Of a DNA stretch of 64,000 bases, positions 42,675-51,155 are shown piece after piece. The notes beneath the pieces are model-generated. The model saw only the letters and a list, made by a program, of their open reading frames with translations. It did no database searches and was not told the DNA's origin. The position numbers and the translations under genes are program-made. This stretch comes from Collinsella sp. (lineage in GTDB: Bacteria; Actinomycetota; Coriobacteriia; Coriobacteriales; Coriobacteriaceae), in contig JAGZWV010000006.1 in NCBI GenBank assembly GCA_018378775.1, forward strand, positions 1-64,000. The letters run 5' to 3'. How positions within the stretch are numbered: position 1 is the first letter of the stretch; each line of letters begins with the position of its first letter.

Positions 42675-42912
42675 AATATTGTTACAACAATATATTCAAT
42701 ATGTTATATCCAATCGGTGAACGGTTGCAAGCTTATTGTACTGCTCGGAAAAAATAGCCTTTAGCTGGGAAAACCTTATATTAATCAACTACCGTTCACC
42801 GAATAAGTATTTGAATTCTTGACATATCGACAAAGCGGAAAAAGAATTGGTTATGACAAATCGTGCAAATGATATTACATTTCGCACAAGAACGTATTCA
42901 CTTACATAAGTG
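42675..42912. promoter_or_regulatory. Divergent control region with several palindromes
   Basis: This AT-rich 330-bp gap contains AATATTGTT-AC-AACAATAT (42,675-42,694), two CGGTGAACGGT motifs facing each other at 42,715 and 42,791, a GTGCAAATG/CATTTCGCAC dyad (42,863-42,887) and CACTTACATAAGTG (42,899-42,912). TTGACA lies at about 42,819. The palindromes are candidate sites for the GntR regulator and for the wider CGGTRAACGGT factor. Confidence 0.6.
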
Positions 42913-42985
42913 GATACAAACGGGGACGACGACGGTTGAGTCCGGATAAATCGTTGTGTGCCCGGGAATCATGAAAGGATGTGTT

Positions 42986-44680
42986 ATGGACGCTATCGTC
43001 AAATTCCTTGAAAAACACCAGCCCCTCTTCGACAAAATCTCGAGGAACATTTATCTGGTGGCGATTAAGGATGGCTTTCTCTCGAATATGCCAATTGTGC
43101 TGTTCTCGAGCCTGTTCCTTCTTCTTTCGACGCTCCCTGCCTATGTAGGCATCACGCTTCCGTCTGAGGTGCTGGATTTCTTCAATAAAATCTATGCATA
43201 TACCATGGGACTTCTTGGCATTATGGTGGCCGGCACCACGGCGAGCTCACTTGCCATGTCGATGAACCGTCGCATGCCTTCGGGTAAATCTCTCAACCCC
43301 ACCTCGTGCATGGTTTGTGCCATGTGCGGCATGCTCTTGCTATCGGTGACGAACGATGTTGTCTCGATTGGCGGAGCAGATACATCTGTTTTTGAAACCG
43401 GCTATATGGGAACCAAGGGTTTTCTCGCTGCGTTCGTAGCCGCATTCTTGACCGTTAATATCTATAAGGTGTGCATTAGCCATAATGTGACGATCAAGCT
43501 CCCCAAAGAGGTCCCTGGCTCTATTGCGCAGAGTTTTCGCGATATCTTTGCATTTGGGTTTTCGATCCTTGCGTGCGCTTTTATCGATCTTGCGAGCCGC
43601 AAGCTGCTTGCTGTGCCGTTCGCCAATTTGGTATCCGCTCTCATCTCGCCGCTGTTCTCCGCGGTTGACACCTATCCTGGCATGGCGCTTATCGAAGGCG
43701 CGGTCGCACTTTTCCAATTTATGGGTATCCACGGTGCTTCGGTTGTCATGAGTCCGATCAATGCTGCGCTCTACGGCAATACCGTTACCAATCTTGAGGT
43801 TTTCCAAGCAGGTGGACACCCGTCAATTGCTCTCACGCAGGACTTTACAAGCTTCATCGGCGGTCTGGGCGGTTCTGGCTGCACGTTCATCGTTCCTATT
43901 ATCCTGATCATGTTTATGCGCTCCAAGCAGCTTAAAGCCATGGGCAAGGCATCGATTATCCCGGTGATTTTTGGAGTTAACGAGCCCGTTATCTTCGGTA
44001 TGCCGATTGTTCTCAATCCCTATATGTTCGTGCCCTTCCTAGTGGCTCCTATGGTCAACGCCATTATCGGTAAATTTTTCATTGACGTCATTGGAATGAA
44101 CGCCCCCATGTATACCATGCCGTGGGCGCTTCCCGGCCCAATCGGTGCATTCCTCACCACGGGTCTCGATCTGCGTTCTCTCGTATTGATGGCAGTGCTG
44201 TTGGTCGTTGACTTTGTGATTTACTATCCGTTCTGCAAGGCGTATGACCATCAGCTTTGTTTGGAAGAGTCTGCAAAGGAGACTGCAGGAACCTCGGATG
44301 CAGATGCTATTGCCGCACAGGAAAATGTCGCAAAAGCTCTCGAGGCGGTAAAGGACAAGGCGGAGCAGATCCGCGTGCTTGTGCTTTGCCAGGGTGCCGG
44401 CACTTCGACTCTCTTGGCAAATGCTCTTCGCGAAGGTGCCGCTGCTAAGGGTATCGATCTGGTTTCTCAGTCCGGTGCGTACGGAAGCCACTATGAGACG
44501 ATGGATCAGTACAACGTGATTGTTCTGGCACCCCAGGCACGCATGTACTATGACGCTATGAAGGCCGATACCGATCGCCTTGGAATTAAACTGCTCACCA
44601 CAAGGGGCAAGGAGTATATCGACCTTACCAACGATCCCGAAGGTGCAATTGACTGGATCGTTCAGGAGCTGGCCAAATAG
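42986..44680 (+). CDS. PTS lactose/cellobiose-family EIICB
   Basis: A 564-residue fused permease. The first 430 residues form the ten-helix EIIC domain (FEKHQPLF-type N-terminus, NRRMPSGKSLNP, GIHGASVVMSPINAAL, GVNEPVIFGMPIVLNP). A linker then leads to the EIIB domain whose active cysteine is Cys468 in VLCQGAGTSTLLANAL. No EIIA or glycosidase is beside it. It is the fourth member of the EIICB set in this region. ATG 42986 follows GAAAGGATG. The EIIA must come from elsewhere, most likely LacF at 62,383. Confidence 0.9.
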   Translation: MDAIVKFLEKHQPLFDKISRNIYLVAIKDGFLSNMPIVLFSSLFLLLSTLPAYVGITLPSEVLDFFNKIYAYTMGLLGIMVAGTTASSLAMSMNRRMPSGKSLNPTSCMVCAMCGMLLLSVTNDVVSIGGADTSVFETGYMGTKGFLAAFVAAFLTVNIYKVCISHNVTIKLPKEVPGSIAQSFRDIFAFGFSILACAFIDLASRKLLAVPFANLVSALISPLFSAVDTYPGMALIEGAVALFQFMGIHGASVVMSPINAALYGNTVTNLEVFQAGGHPSIALTQDFTSFIGGLGGSGCTFIVPIILIMFMRSKQLKAMGKASIIPVIFGVNEPVIFGMPIVLNPYMFVPFLVAPMVNAIIGKFFIDVIGMNAPMYTMPWALPGPIGAFLTTGLDLRSLVLMAVLLVVDFVIYYPFCKAYDHQLCLEESAKETAGTSDADAIAAQENVAKALEAVKDKAEQIRVLVLCQGAGTSTLLANALREGAAAKGIDLVSQSGAYGSHYETMDQYNVIVLAPQARMYYDAMKADTDRLGIKLLTTRGKEYIDLTNDPEGAIDWIVQELAK

Positions 44681-44715
44681 TGGATGCACTCCGTCGTTGA
44701 TTCGTCGGTGTATAG

Positions 44716-44753
44716 TACGGCCCTGCAGCTTATTGAGCTGCGGGGCCGTATTT
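44716..44753 (+). terminator. Terminator of the EIICB gene
   Basis: TACGGCCCTGCAGCT pairs with AGCTGCGGGGCCGTA, followed by TTT. Confidence 0.88.
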
Positions 44754-44842
44754 CGTTGAGTATCTAATTGAGACAATGAGCGCAACCGTCGTGAGATCGC
44801 ATTGGCGCTCTCCGAGTCACCGACAAGCTGACTTTCATCTAT

Positions 44843-45238
44843 GTGACCAATTCGCTTTCGGCCTTTAGCCTGCTCGAGGCGCGCGAGGATTGCGAGCTGT
44901 GCCTGGTGGGCGGCATGTACCGCCGCCGCACCGCCGCCTTTGTGGGACCAACGGCCGAGGATACCCTGCGTGCGCTGGGCATCGATGCAGCGTTTATCGG
45001 CGCAAACGGCATTCTGGACGGCGACGTGTCCACGTCCAACATGGACGAGGGCCGCATCCAGCAGCTCGCCTTTAGCAAGGCAGACTCGCGCTACCTCATC
45101 GCCGACTCCAGCAAGATCGGCAAGCGCGACTTCTACACCTTCTGCCGCCTGGACAGTTTGGACGCCGTGGTGTGCGAGCCGAGCATCTCCGCCGAAGACC
45201 GCGCCGCCATCGAGGAGCACACGCAGGTCATTTGCTAA
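44843..45238 (+). pseudogene. Truncated duplicate of the DeoR regulator
   Basis: This frame encodes only the sensor domain (VTNSLSAFSLLEAREDCELCLVGGMYRRRTAAFVG... HTQVIC) and matches the DeoR gene at 39,720 nearly everywhere, including a 92-bp stretch without a single difference. The HTH half is missing, and there is no ribosome site, so it is probably not functional. Homology begins at about 44,838. Confidence 0.85.
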
Positions 45239-46495
45239 CTAGCGTAGCAGGCGATACTTCTGCCCTCTGCCGGTGCCTTCAACTGTCGCCAGGCCTGTCT
45301 CAACGAGTTTTTTGAGGATGCGAAGAAGCTTCGAGCGACTAAAGGTGACTTTGGCCGCAAGCTCGCTTGTCGATTGAGGGTGTACTCCGCTCAGCAGTCC
45401 GAATACGATAAGTTCGTCGCCTTTGAGCCCCGGGTTATCCATGAGTAGGGGAAGTGTTACCACAATGGCGTTATCCGAAACTTGAAACCGGGGCTTTCTG
45501 ACGCTGTCCTTATAGGTATCGCGAATTCGCATGATGCCCGTTCCAAAGGCTTCGATAAGACCCAGGCGCAAAAAGACTTCGGCAAGAATACGATTGCGTC
45601 TAACGGATAGCATGTCGGACAGATATTCATCGACGGTCATGCTTGCCGGCAAGCCGCCGGGCGAAGCGACTTCCACACGGTCGTCGAACATCGAGATGCG
45701 GATGTGTGCGGGCGCATCCCAAGTCCTATGAACGACTGCATTGGTAATGGCCTCGCGGAATGCTTCGAGCGGAATGAGCTCCTTGCGGATCCGCTCCATC
45801 CCCTGGATCTCTTCGTAGCAGTACTGGGCTTCGAAAAGCTCAAGGGCTCCGTCAATTTCCGCTAGAACGGATGCATGTTCAAGAGTCTTGCGCTGCTTAA
45901 TGAGGTTGATAGTTTCACCAAACACTGCGATGTCGATACCCGGGAAGCCATTCTCGTCCGCGAGCAGTTCTGCCGCGTTGTTGTAGGTTCCGGTTTCATC
46001 AAGCAGGCCAAGGGTTTTGAGAGTATCGGTTGTGAATGACTGAAGCGAAAGTTTTGCTGTTAGACGATTCTCTAAAACGGTGAAAGATAAATCTTGTTTG
46101 TTTGCCGGGAGCTGCTCAAAGGAGAGGTTTTGACCCTCGAGTACAAGACGCGAAAGGCCTAGGGTATCAACTGGAATGGTCGCGGTGTCATTGCGCTTGT
46201 ATGCCTTCGAGCGGTATAGGTAAGGCTTCGATCTGCCGGGAAAGACCGTAAGCTCCACGGTTGCATCGGGCTCGTCGATCTTTAGGGAGTAATCGGGCTG
46301 GGGGATGATCGAATCGTTAATCTTGTTTTCGATATCCAGGCAGGTCTGCTTGGGGTCATCGAGGCCAACGGCTTCTCCGTCGTCGTTAATTCCAAATAGA
46401 ACGCGTCCTCCCGTGCCATTTGCATAAGCGGAGACGGTTTTAAGGAACGAATTGGTGACGCATTCCTTGAATTCAAGATCTTTGGATTCTTGCAT
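45239..46495 (-). CDS. Schlafen/AlbA_2-domain ATP-binding transcriptional regulator
   Basis: A 418-residue protein. The N-terminus ESKDLEFKECVTNSFLKTVSAYANGTGGRVLFGINDDGEAVG is the AlbA_2 (Schlafen) domain. The central FREAITNAVVHRTWDAPAHIRISMFDDRVEVASPGGLP carries the GHKL-type N- and G-box features of the HATPase_c_4 domain, and a winged helix closes the protein. The start at 46,495 is chosen since the upstream frame only translates operator repeats. Nine short inverted and direct repeats lie immediately upstream and probably mediate autoregulation. Confidence 0.85.
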   Translation of the reverse strand: MQESKDLEFKECVTNSFLKTVSAYANGTGGRVLFGINDDGEAVGLDDPKQTCLDIENKINDSIIPQPDYSLKIDEPDATVELTVFPGRSKPYLYRSKAYKRNDTATIPVDTLGLSRLVLEGQNLSFEQLPANKQDLSFTVLENRLTAKLSLQSFTTDTLKTLGLLDETGTYNNAAELLADENGFPGIDIAVFGETINLIKQRKTLEHASVLAEIDGALELFEAQYCYEEIQGMERIRKELIPLEAFREAITNAVVHRTWDAPAHIRISMFDDRVEVASPGGLPASMTVDEYLSDMLSVRRNRILAEVFLRLGLIEAFGTGIMRIRDTYKDSVRKPRFQVSDNAIVVTLPLLMDNPGLKGDELIVFGLLSGVHPQSTSELAAKVTFSRSKLLRILKKLVETGLATVEGTGRGQKYRLLR

Positions 46496-46520
46496 TGTGA
46501 TGCTCCGTTTCGCTTCAATT

Positions 46521-46635
46521 TGACGTGAAAAATAACACGTAAAAATTTTACACGTCATTTTACGCGTCAAAATTATGACACGAAAAAATTTGCGTGTCAT
46601 TTTGCGTGTCAACGTGACGTGAAATGACACGCAAA
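46521..46635. repeat. Nine operator-like repeats upstream of the Schlafen gene
   Basis: Units of TGACRYG-NAAA or its complement occur at 46,521, 46,534, 46,546, 46,558, 46,576, 46,589, 46,600, 46,615 and 46,625. Typical forms are TGACACGCAAA and TTTTGCGTGTCA. They fill 115 bases just ahead of the gene. Confidence 0.85.
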
Positions 46636-46665
46636 TGTGCGCAGGCGAGGCGTCCTGCTTAAAAC

Positions 46666-46971
46666 CTAGACCAGGCGGGCGTAGTCCTGTGACTGGTGGT
46701 AAACGTGGGCGATGTAGATCGTTTCGCGCTCAAACTTGTAAAGACACACGTAGTTGTTGACGGGGAACGATCGGTAATTGCGTGCCGCCAACTCTCGTAT
46801 GTGCGAGAGGGGCCGTAGGAGCGGCTGCTCGCGAAGCAGATCAAGCTGATATTCAAACTCAGCGACGAAATTGCCCGCTGCACGCGGATTCTTGAGGATT
46901 TGGGCAAGGTATCCGACGATACTCTCGTACTCATACCGCGCGCTTTTGAGTATCACGACGTTATAAGTCAT
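46666..46971 (-). CDS. RelE/ParE-type toxin
   Basis: A 101-residue protein of the RelE/ParE superfamily. VVILKSARYEYESIVGYLAQILKNPRAAGNFVAEFEYQLDLLREQPLLRP and NYRSFPVNNYVCLYKFERETIYIAHVYHQSQDY show the family's helices and strands. Typical relatives inhibit translation or gyrase. It overlaps the antitoxin gene by 11 bases, so the pair is translationally coupled with the antitoxin first. Confidence 0.85.
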   Translation of the reverse strand: MTYNVVILKSARYEYESIVGYLAQILKNPRAAGNFVAEFEYQLDLLREQPLLRPLSHIRELAARNYRSFPVNNYVCLYKFERETIYIAHVYHQSQDYARLV

Positions 46972-47227
46972 ATTTGTCTCGGATCGAAGTCGCGAAGGAG
47001 TCGTAGTCGCTGTAGTCACCTTGCGAGATCTCATCCTCTGCCAACATCATGCGAGACAGCAGCTTGGCCTTGGCGATTTCGTCTTGCATGAGGCGATACT
47101 GGTCGCTGCTGATGCAGTGCATGGCTTCGTAGCCGTTTTTGGTAACGGTGACATCGCGCTCAGACTCAACAAGCGCGGTAAATGCAGCAGTATCCTTCAT
47201 ATCTCGGACGGGCACACAAGCTGACAT
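46961..47227 (-). CDS. Phd/YefM-type antitoxin
   Basis: An 88-residue protein with the Phd N-terminal DNA-binding fold (VPVRDMKDTAAFTALVESERDVTVTKNGYEAMHCISSDQYRLM) and an acidic C-terminus that would wrap the toxin. The start at 47,227 has a perfect AAAGGAGG upstream. It normally represses its own operon. Confidence 0.87.
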   Translation of the reverse strand: MSACVPVRDMKDTAAFTALVESERDVTVTKNGYEAMHCISSDQYRLMQDEIAKAKLLSRMMLAEDEISQGDYSDYDSFATSIRDKYDL

Positions 47228-47293
47228 GGGTACCTCCTTTGCGTTGGGACACAATTGTACCACGGTATGTTAAAACGTCGGCGTCGTCGAATT

Positions 47294-47510
47294 ATCTCAA
47301 TCTGTAACAGTTGGGAATAGAAAACCGGGTTAGATGTTACAGATCGAGATATTCTGCTTCGGGCTAACCGTTTGTCTCGATCTGTAACAGGTAGACGTGA
47401 AAAACCGGGCTACGTGTTACAGATCGAGATCTTCAAGTTCGGGCCATTCGTTTGTCTCGATCCGTAACAGCTGGGGCCGAAAATCCCTGTTAGATGTTAC
47501 AGATCGAGAT
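47294..47510. repeat. Array B: three 57-nt palindromic units
   Basis: Units at 47,294-47,350, 47,374-47,430 and 47,454-47,510, with 23-nt gaps. They belong to the same family as arrays A, C and D. This array lies between the antitoxin start and the 3' end of the GH1 gene. Confidence 0.95.
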
Positions 47511-47533
47511 AAACGGCCCGCTCAGGTCCGACC

Positions 47534-47583
47534 AAAAAACAAAAAGGCCGCATGCGAACCCGTGGAGGGATTCGTATGCGGCC
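47534..47583 (-). terminator. Terminator of lacG (module 1)
   Basis: GGCCGCAT-CGAA pairs with TTCG-ATGCGGCC; an A-rich run on the plus-strand side gives the T tail on the minus strand. Confidence 0.88.
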
Positions 47584-47605
47584 GACAGGGGGTATGCGGC
47601 AAAAG

Positions 47606-49027
47606 TTAGGCCATAAGCAGGCCGGTCTCCGAGACGTTCTTGTACCAGTACGCGCTCGCCTTGGGATAGCGCTTCTGGGTCTCAAAGTCGATGTAGAACA
47701 GGCCGTAGCGCTTGTTGTAGCCGTTGGTCCAGGAGAACTGGTCCTGCAGCGACCACACAAAGTAACCGTCAACGTTTACGCCGCCGTCGATTGCCTTGAG
47801 GATCCATGCGAGATGCTGACGCATGTAATCGATACGAGGGGCGTCGTCAATAAAGCCGTCCTCAAAGTCGTCCTTATAGCCCATGCCGTTCTCGGTAATG
47901 TAGATCTTCTTGTAGTTGGGGTAATCGTTCTTAATGCGGAGCAGCAGGTCGTAGAGGCCCTCGGGATAGATAATCCAGTCCCAATCGGTGGTGGGTACGC
48001 CTTCGCGCACGCATGACTCGCCCACGCCCTTGAGGAACCAGCGCGAGGAGCCCTTGTCGCCGGTGCCATTGTGGTTGATGTCGTTTTCGCCCTCGGCAGC
48101 ACGCAGGAACTGGCACTTGTAGGTGTTGACGCCCAAGCAATCGTTGTAGGGGAGCGCGGCGGTCAGCGCGGCGATGTCCTCGTCGCGGACGTCGAGCTCG
48201 CCGCCGGCGATATGGGCCAGCTTGGTCGCAGCCTCCATGGTGTCGGCTGCATAGTGGCCGCGGAAGGTAGCGTCGAGTACCCAGCGGTTGTTGATGACGT
48301 CGGCCATGCGAGCTGCCTCGCAGTCGGCGGCGTTGTTGGGATCGAGGGGATACTTGGGCTCCAGGTTCTGGACAATGCCGATCTCGCCCTCAAAGCCGCC
48401 CTCATGGAAGGCGACGACAGCCTTGGCGTGGGCCACCATCATGTTGTGCATGAGCTGGAAGGCCTTGTCCAGGCGATACTTCTCGCCGTGCGGCCAGTTG
48501 CCGACGATAAAGCTGCCCTCGGCGGTCGCGGGAATCTCGTTAAAGGTAAACCAGTGCTTGACCTCGGTGAACTCGGCAAAGCAGAACTTGGCGTACTCGA
48601 CAAAGGCGTCGATCGTCGTGCGCGTCAGGAAGCCCTCGCCGCCGTTCTGGTAAAAGGCCTCAGGTGTATCAAAGTGATCAAGCGTGACATAGGGGATAAC
48701 GCCGGCATTATTGCAGGTGGCAAAGAGCTCGTGATAGAAGGCAACACCCTCGGGGTTAATCTCGCCAGTGCCGTTGGGGAAGATGCGGCTCCAAGCGATG
48801 GAGACGCGGATACCGTTGATGCCGAAGCGCTGGCACAGGTCGATATCGACCGGGTACTTGTTGTAGAAATCGCTTGCGGGATCGGGGGAGAAGCGACCCT
48901 GAGCTGCCAGGAAATCGTCCCAGGGCACTTTGCCCTTGCCGTGCGTGCGGGTCTCGCCCTCAACCTGGTAAGCGGCGGTGGCGCCGCCAAACACAAAGCC
49001 GTCGGGGAACTGCATGGGGTTGGTCAT
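47606..49027 (-). CDS. lacG: GH1 6-phospho-beta-galactosidase (module 1)
   Basis: A 473-residue glycosidase that cleaves the phosphorylated disaccharide delivered by the PTS. The acid/base is in WFTFNEIPATAEG and the nucleophile in YITENGMGYKD; FVFGGATAAYQVEGETRTHGKGK and TTDWDWIIYPEGLYDLL match lactococcal LacG closely, as does length (468 there). A 6-phospho-beta-glucosidase activity cannot be excluded. The start at 49,027 has AAAGGATG upstream. It is the second gene of a unit with EIICB at 49,102. Confidence 0.87.
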   Translation of the reverse strand: MTNPMQFPDGFVFGGATAAYQVEGETRTHGKGKVPWDDFLAAQGRFSPDPASDFYNKYPVDIDLCQRFGINGIRVSIAWSRIFPNGTGEINPEGVAFYHELFATCNNAGVIPYVTLDHFDTPEAFYQNGGEGFLTRTTIDAFVEYAKFCFAEFTEVKHWFTFNEIPATAEGSFIVGNWPHGEKYRLDKAFQLMHNMMVAHAKAVVAFHEGGFEGEIGIVQNLEPKYPLDPNNAADCEAARMADVINNRWVLDATFRGHYAADTMEAATKLAHIAGGELDVRDEDIAALTAALPYNDCLGVNTYKCQFLRAAEGENDINHNGTGDKGSSRWFLKGVGESCVREGVPTTDWDWIIYPEGLYDLLLRIKNDYPNYKKIYITENGMGYKDDFEDGFIDDAPRIDYMRQHLAWILKAIDGGVNVDGYFVWSLQDQFSWTNGYNKRYGLFYIDFETQKRYPKASAYWYKNVSETGLLMA

Positions 49028-49061
49028 GAGTCATCCTTTCTGTGGGATACGAATAGGGAGA

Positions 49062-49088
49062 GGTGCCCGAACCGGGAATCCGGGCACC
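49062..49088 (-). promoter_or_regulatory. Intercistronic hairpin, module 1
   Basis: GGTGCCCG pairs with CGGGCACC in the 74-base gap between EIICB and lacG. There is no T tail, so it may protect or process the mRNA rather than end it. Confidence 0.6.
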
Positions 49089-49101
49089 AACAGAGGGAGA
49101 A

Positions 49102-50880
49102 CTAGTCGAGGTTCTCGCGGAGCCACTTGATGGCGCCAGCGGGGTCGCGAGTAAGGTCGATATATTCCTTACCGCGGGGAGCGAGCAGCTTAATGCCCAG
49201 GCGATCGGTGTCGGCCTTCATGTCGTTGTAGTAGCTACGAACCTGCGGGGCGAGCACGATAACGTCGTACTGATCCATGATGGCAGTGTGCTGGCCATAG
49301 GCGCCTGCGGAGGAAGCGATGTTCTCTCCGGTCTGCGCAGCACCTTCCTTGATGGCGTTGGCGAGCATGGCAGAGGTGCCGGCGCCGGCGCACAGGACGA
49401 GGACCTTCAGGCCATCGACATCCTTCTTAGCGGATGCGTCGGCTGCGGGCTCGGGCTGATCGGCGACAGGCTCGCTGTCGGCGGCAGCGGCGGTCGGCTC
49501 GACGGAAGCGGTAGCCTGCTCGACAGCGGGCGCAGGGGCGTTGGCGGCGATGGTGGCAGCACCATCGGACTCGAGACCCAGCTCGGCGGCGCGCTCGGCC
49601 TCCTGGTCGCAGAGCAGCTTATCGTATGCCTTCAAGAACGGCAGGTAGATGATGGCGTCCAGCAAGATGATGATCGCGACAAACACCAGGGCGATAAGCT
49701 GGAAGTTCGTGGTGATGAAGATGCCGATGGGGGCAGGGGTAGCCCAAGGCACCACGAAGGAGAAGCCGTTCATGCCCACGTTGTCGATAAAGAACTTGGC
49801 AACACTCACGTTGACGCAGCCGGCGGCAACAAAGGGGATGAGCATGTAGGGGTTAAGGATCATCGGCGCGCCAAAGAGCAGCGGTTCGTTGACGGCGAAG
49901 GCAACAGGAACAATCGAGGCCTTACCGACGGCCTTGAGCTGCTTGGACTTCATAAAGAGAATCAGTAGAAGTGGCACGATGAACGTGGCGCCGGTGCCGC
50001 CGAACTCACCCACGAGCGACATGTTGAAGGTGAGGGAATGGGCGGGGTGACCACCGGCCAGCAGAAGCTGCAGGTTCTCGGCCTGGTTGGCAAGACGGAT
50101 GGGGTCGATGCCCGGCTGGACGATCGAGGGACCGTGGACGCCGATGAACCAGAAGAACGCGGTGGCTGCCTGGATAAGGATAAGGCCAGGATAGGTTTCT
50201 GCAGCGGTAAAGAGCGGGGAGAGCAGTTTGATAAGCAGCTCGGAGAACGGAACGCCCATGAGGTTGCGCACGACGACATCGATAATGCCGCAGATGATGA
50301 CGGCGCCGCCAAAGGGGATGATGTCGCGGAAGTTCTGAGCGATGGCGCCCGGAACCTCCTTGGGCAGCTTAATGGTCAGATCGCGCGAGACGCAGAATTT
50401 GTAGACCCACACGGTAATGAACGCGGCGATATAGGCCGAGAACAGACCGCGCGTACCCATGCTGGTGCAATCGAAGACCGAAAGCTCGGAGCCGTCGAAC
50501 TTGGTGGTGAACTGCGTAACAGCGAGCAGCAGCATGCTGCACTGGGCGGCCACCATGGTGGAGCCGTCGTTGAGCACCTTGCCGGCGGGCATGCGACGGT
50601 TCATGGAAGCCGTGAAGTTCTTGGCGGTGGTGCCGGCAACCATGATGCCCATGACGCCCATGGTGAAGTTGTACAGCTTGTTACACCAGTCGATGAGCGG
50701 CTGGGGCAGCGTGATGCCAACTACGCCGGGAAGGGTGGCAATGAGCAGAAAGATCGAAGAGGTGAGGACGATGGGCATACACCCAAGGAATCCGTCCTTA
50801 ATAGCCTGGAGGTAGATGTTCCTCGAGATCTTCTCAAAGAACGGCTGATGCTTTTCGAGCATCTTTACGATGGCGTCCAT
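49102..50880 (-). CDS. lacE: PTS lactose-family EIICB (module 1)
   Basis: A 592-residue fused permease: EIIC domain (KHQPFFEKISRNIYLQAIKDGFLGCMPIVL, NRRMPAGKVLN, GVHGPSIVQPGIDPI, AVNEPLLFGAPMILNP), an Ala/Pro/Glu-rich linker and EIIB with the active cysteine in VLVLCAGAGTSAMLANAI. AAAGGAGC precedes the start. Co-oriented with lacG and divergent from a LacI gene. Aromatic or disaccharide beta-galactoside as substrate is inferred from the lacG neighbour. Confidence 0.9.
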   Translation of the reverse strand: MDAIVKMLEKHQPFFEKISRNIYLQAIKDGFLGCMPIVLTSSIFLLIATLPGVVGITLPQPLIDWCNKLYNFTMGVMGIMVAGTTAKNFTASMNRRMPAGKVLNDGSTMVAAQCSMLLLAVTQFTTKFDGSELSVFDCTSMGTRGLFSAYIAAFITVWVYKFCVSRDLTIKLPKEVPGAIAQNFRDIIPFGGAVIICGIIDVVVRNLMGVPFSELLIKLLSPLFTAAETYPGLILIQAATAFFWFIGVHGPSIVQPGIDPIRLANQAENLQLLLAGGHPAHSLTFNMSLVGEFGGTGATFIVPLLLILFMKSKQLKAVGKASIVPVAFAVNEPLLFGAPMILNPYMLIPFVAAGCVNVSVAKFFIDNVGMNGFSFVVPWATPAPIGIFITTNFQLIALVFVAIIILLDAIIYLPFLKAYDKLLCDQEAERAAELGLESDGAATIAANAPAPAVEQATASVEPTAAAADSEPVADQPEPAADASAKKDVDGLKVLVLCAGAGTSAMLANAIKEGAAQTGENIASSAGAYGQHTAIMDQYDVIVLAPQVRSYYNDMKADTDRLGIKLLAPRGKEYIDLTRDPAGAIKWLRENLD

Positions 50881-50984
50881 AAAGCTCCTTTGCTACTTGA
50901 TGCGCGATGCATGTGGATGGAACTGGTCGTCGATGGATGGTCAGGACTGCCCGGAAACCTTCCTGCTTAAGGAAGGCATTGCGA

Positions 50985-51083
50985 AATGACAACGTTGTCA
51001 TTTCGTTAATGACAACGTAAGACATTTTTGGAAGAGCAACAAGGATATACGGGTGAGTGGTCGATATTGTTCGGTAAACGGTT
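50985..51083. promoter_or_regulatory. Operators of module 1
   Basis: AATGACAACGTTGTCATT (50,985-51,002) is a perfect 18-bp palindrome. A partial second copy AATGACAACGTAAGACATT is at 51,008-51,026. CGGTAAACGGTTGAT lies at 51,072, next to TCGATATTGT at 51,061. A CCTTCC/GGAAGG hairpin is at 50,958-50,977. Confidence 0.75.
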
Positions 51084-51155
51084 GATTTATCAGTCAGGCA
51101 GGTGGTGTATGCTAGAACGCAAAAAACAAGCGATAGAGAACCGAGTGGAGAAGCG

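Noticed and set aside
44843..45238. Independent small regulator gene
   Set aside because: It has only the sensor half of a DeoR protein, no ribosome site and no HTH; truncated duplication explains it.
46496..46630. Upstream start for the Schlafen-type gene
   Set aside because: The extra codons only translate the operator repeats (LTRKMTRKF-type repeats) and no ribosome site precedes them.
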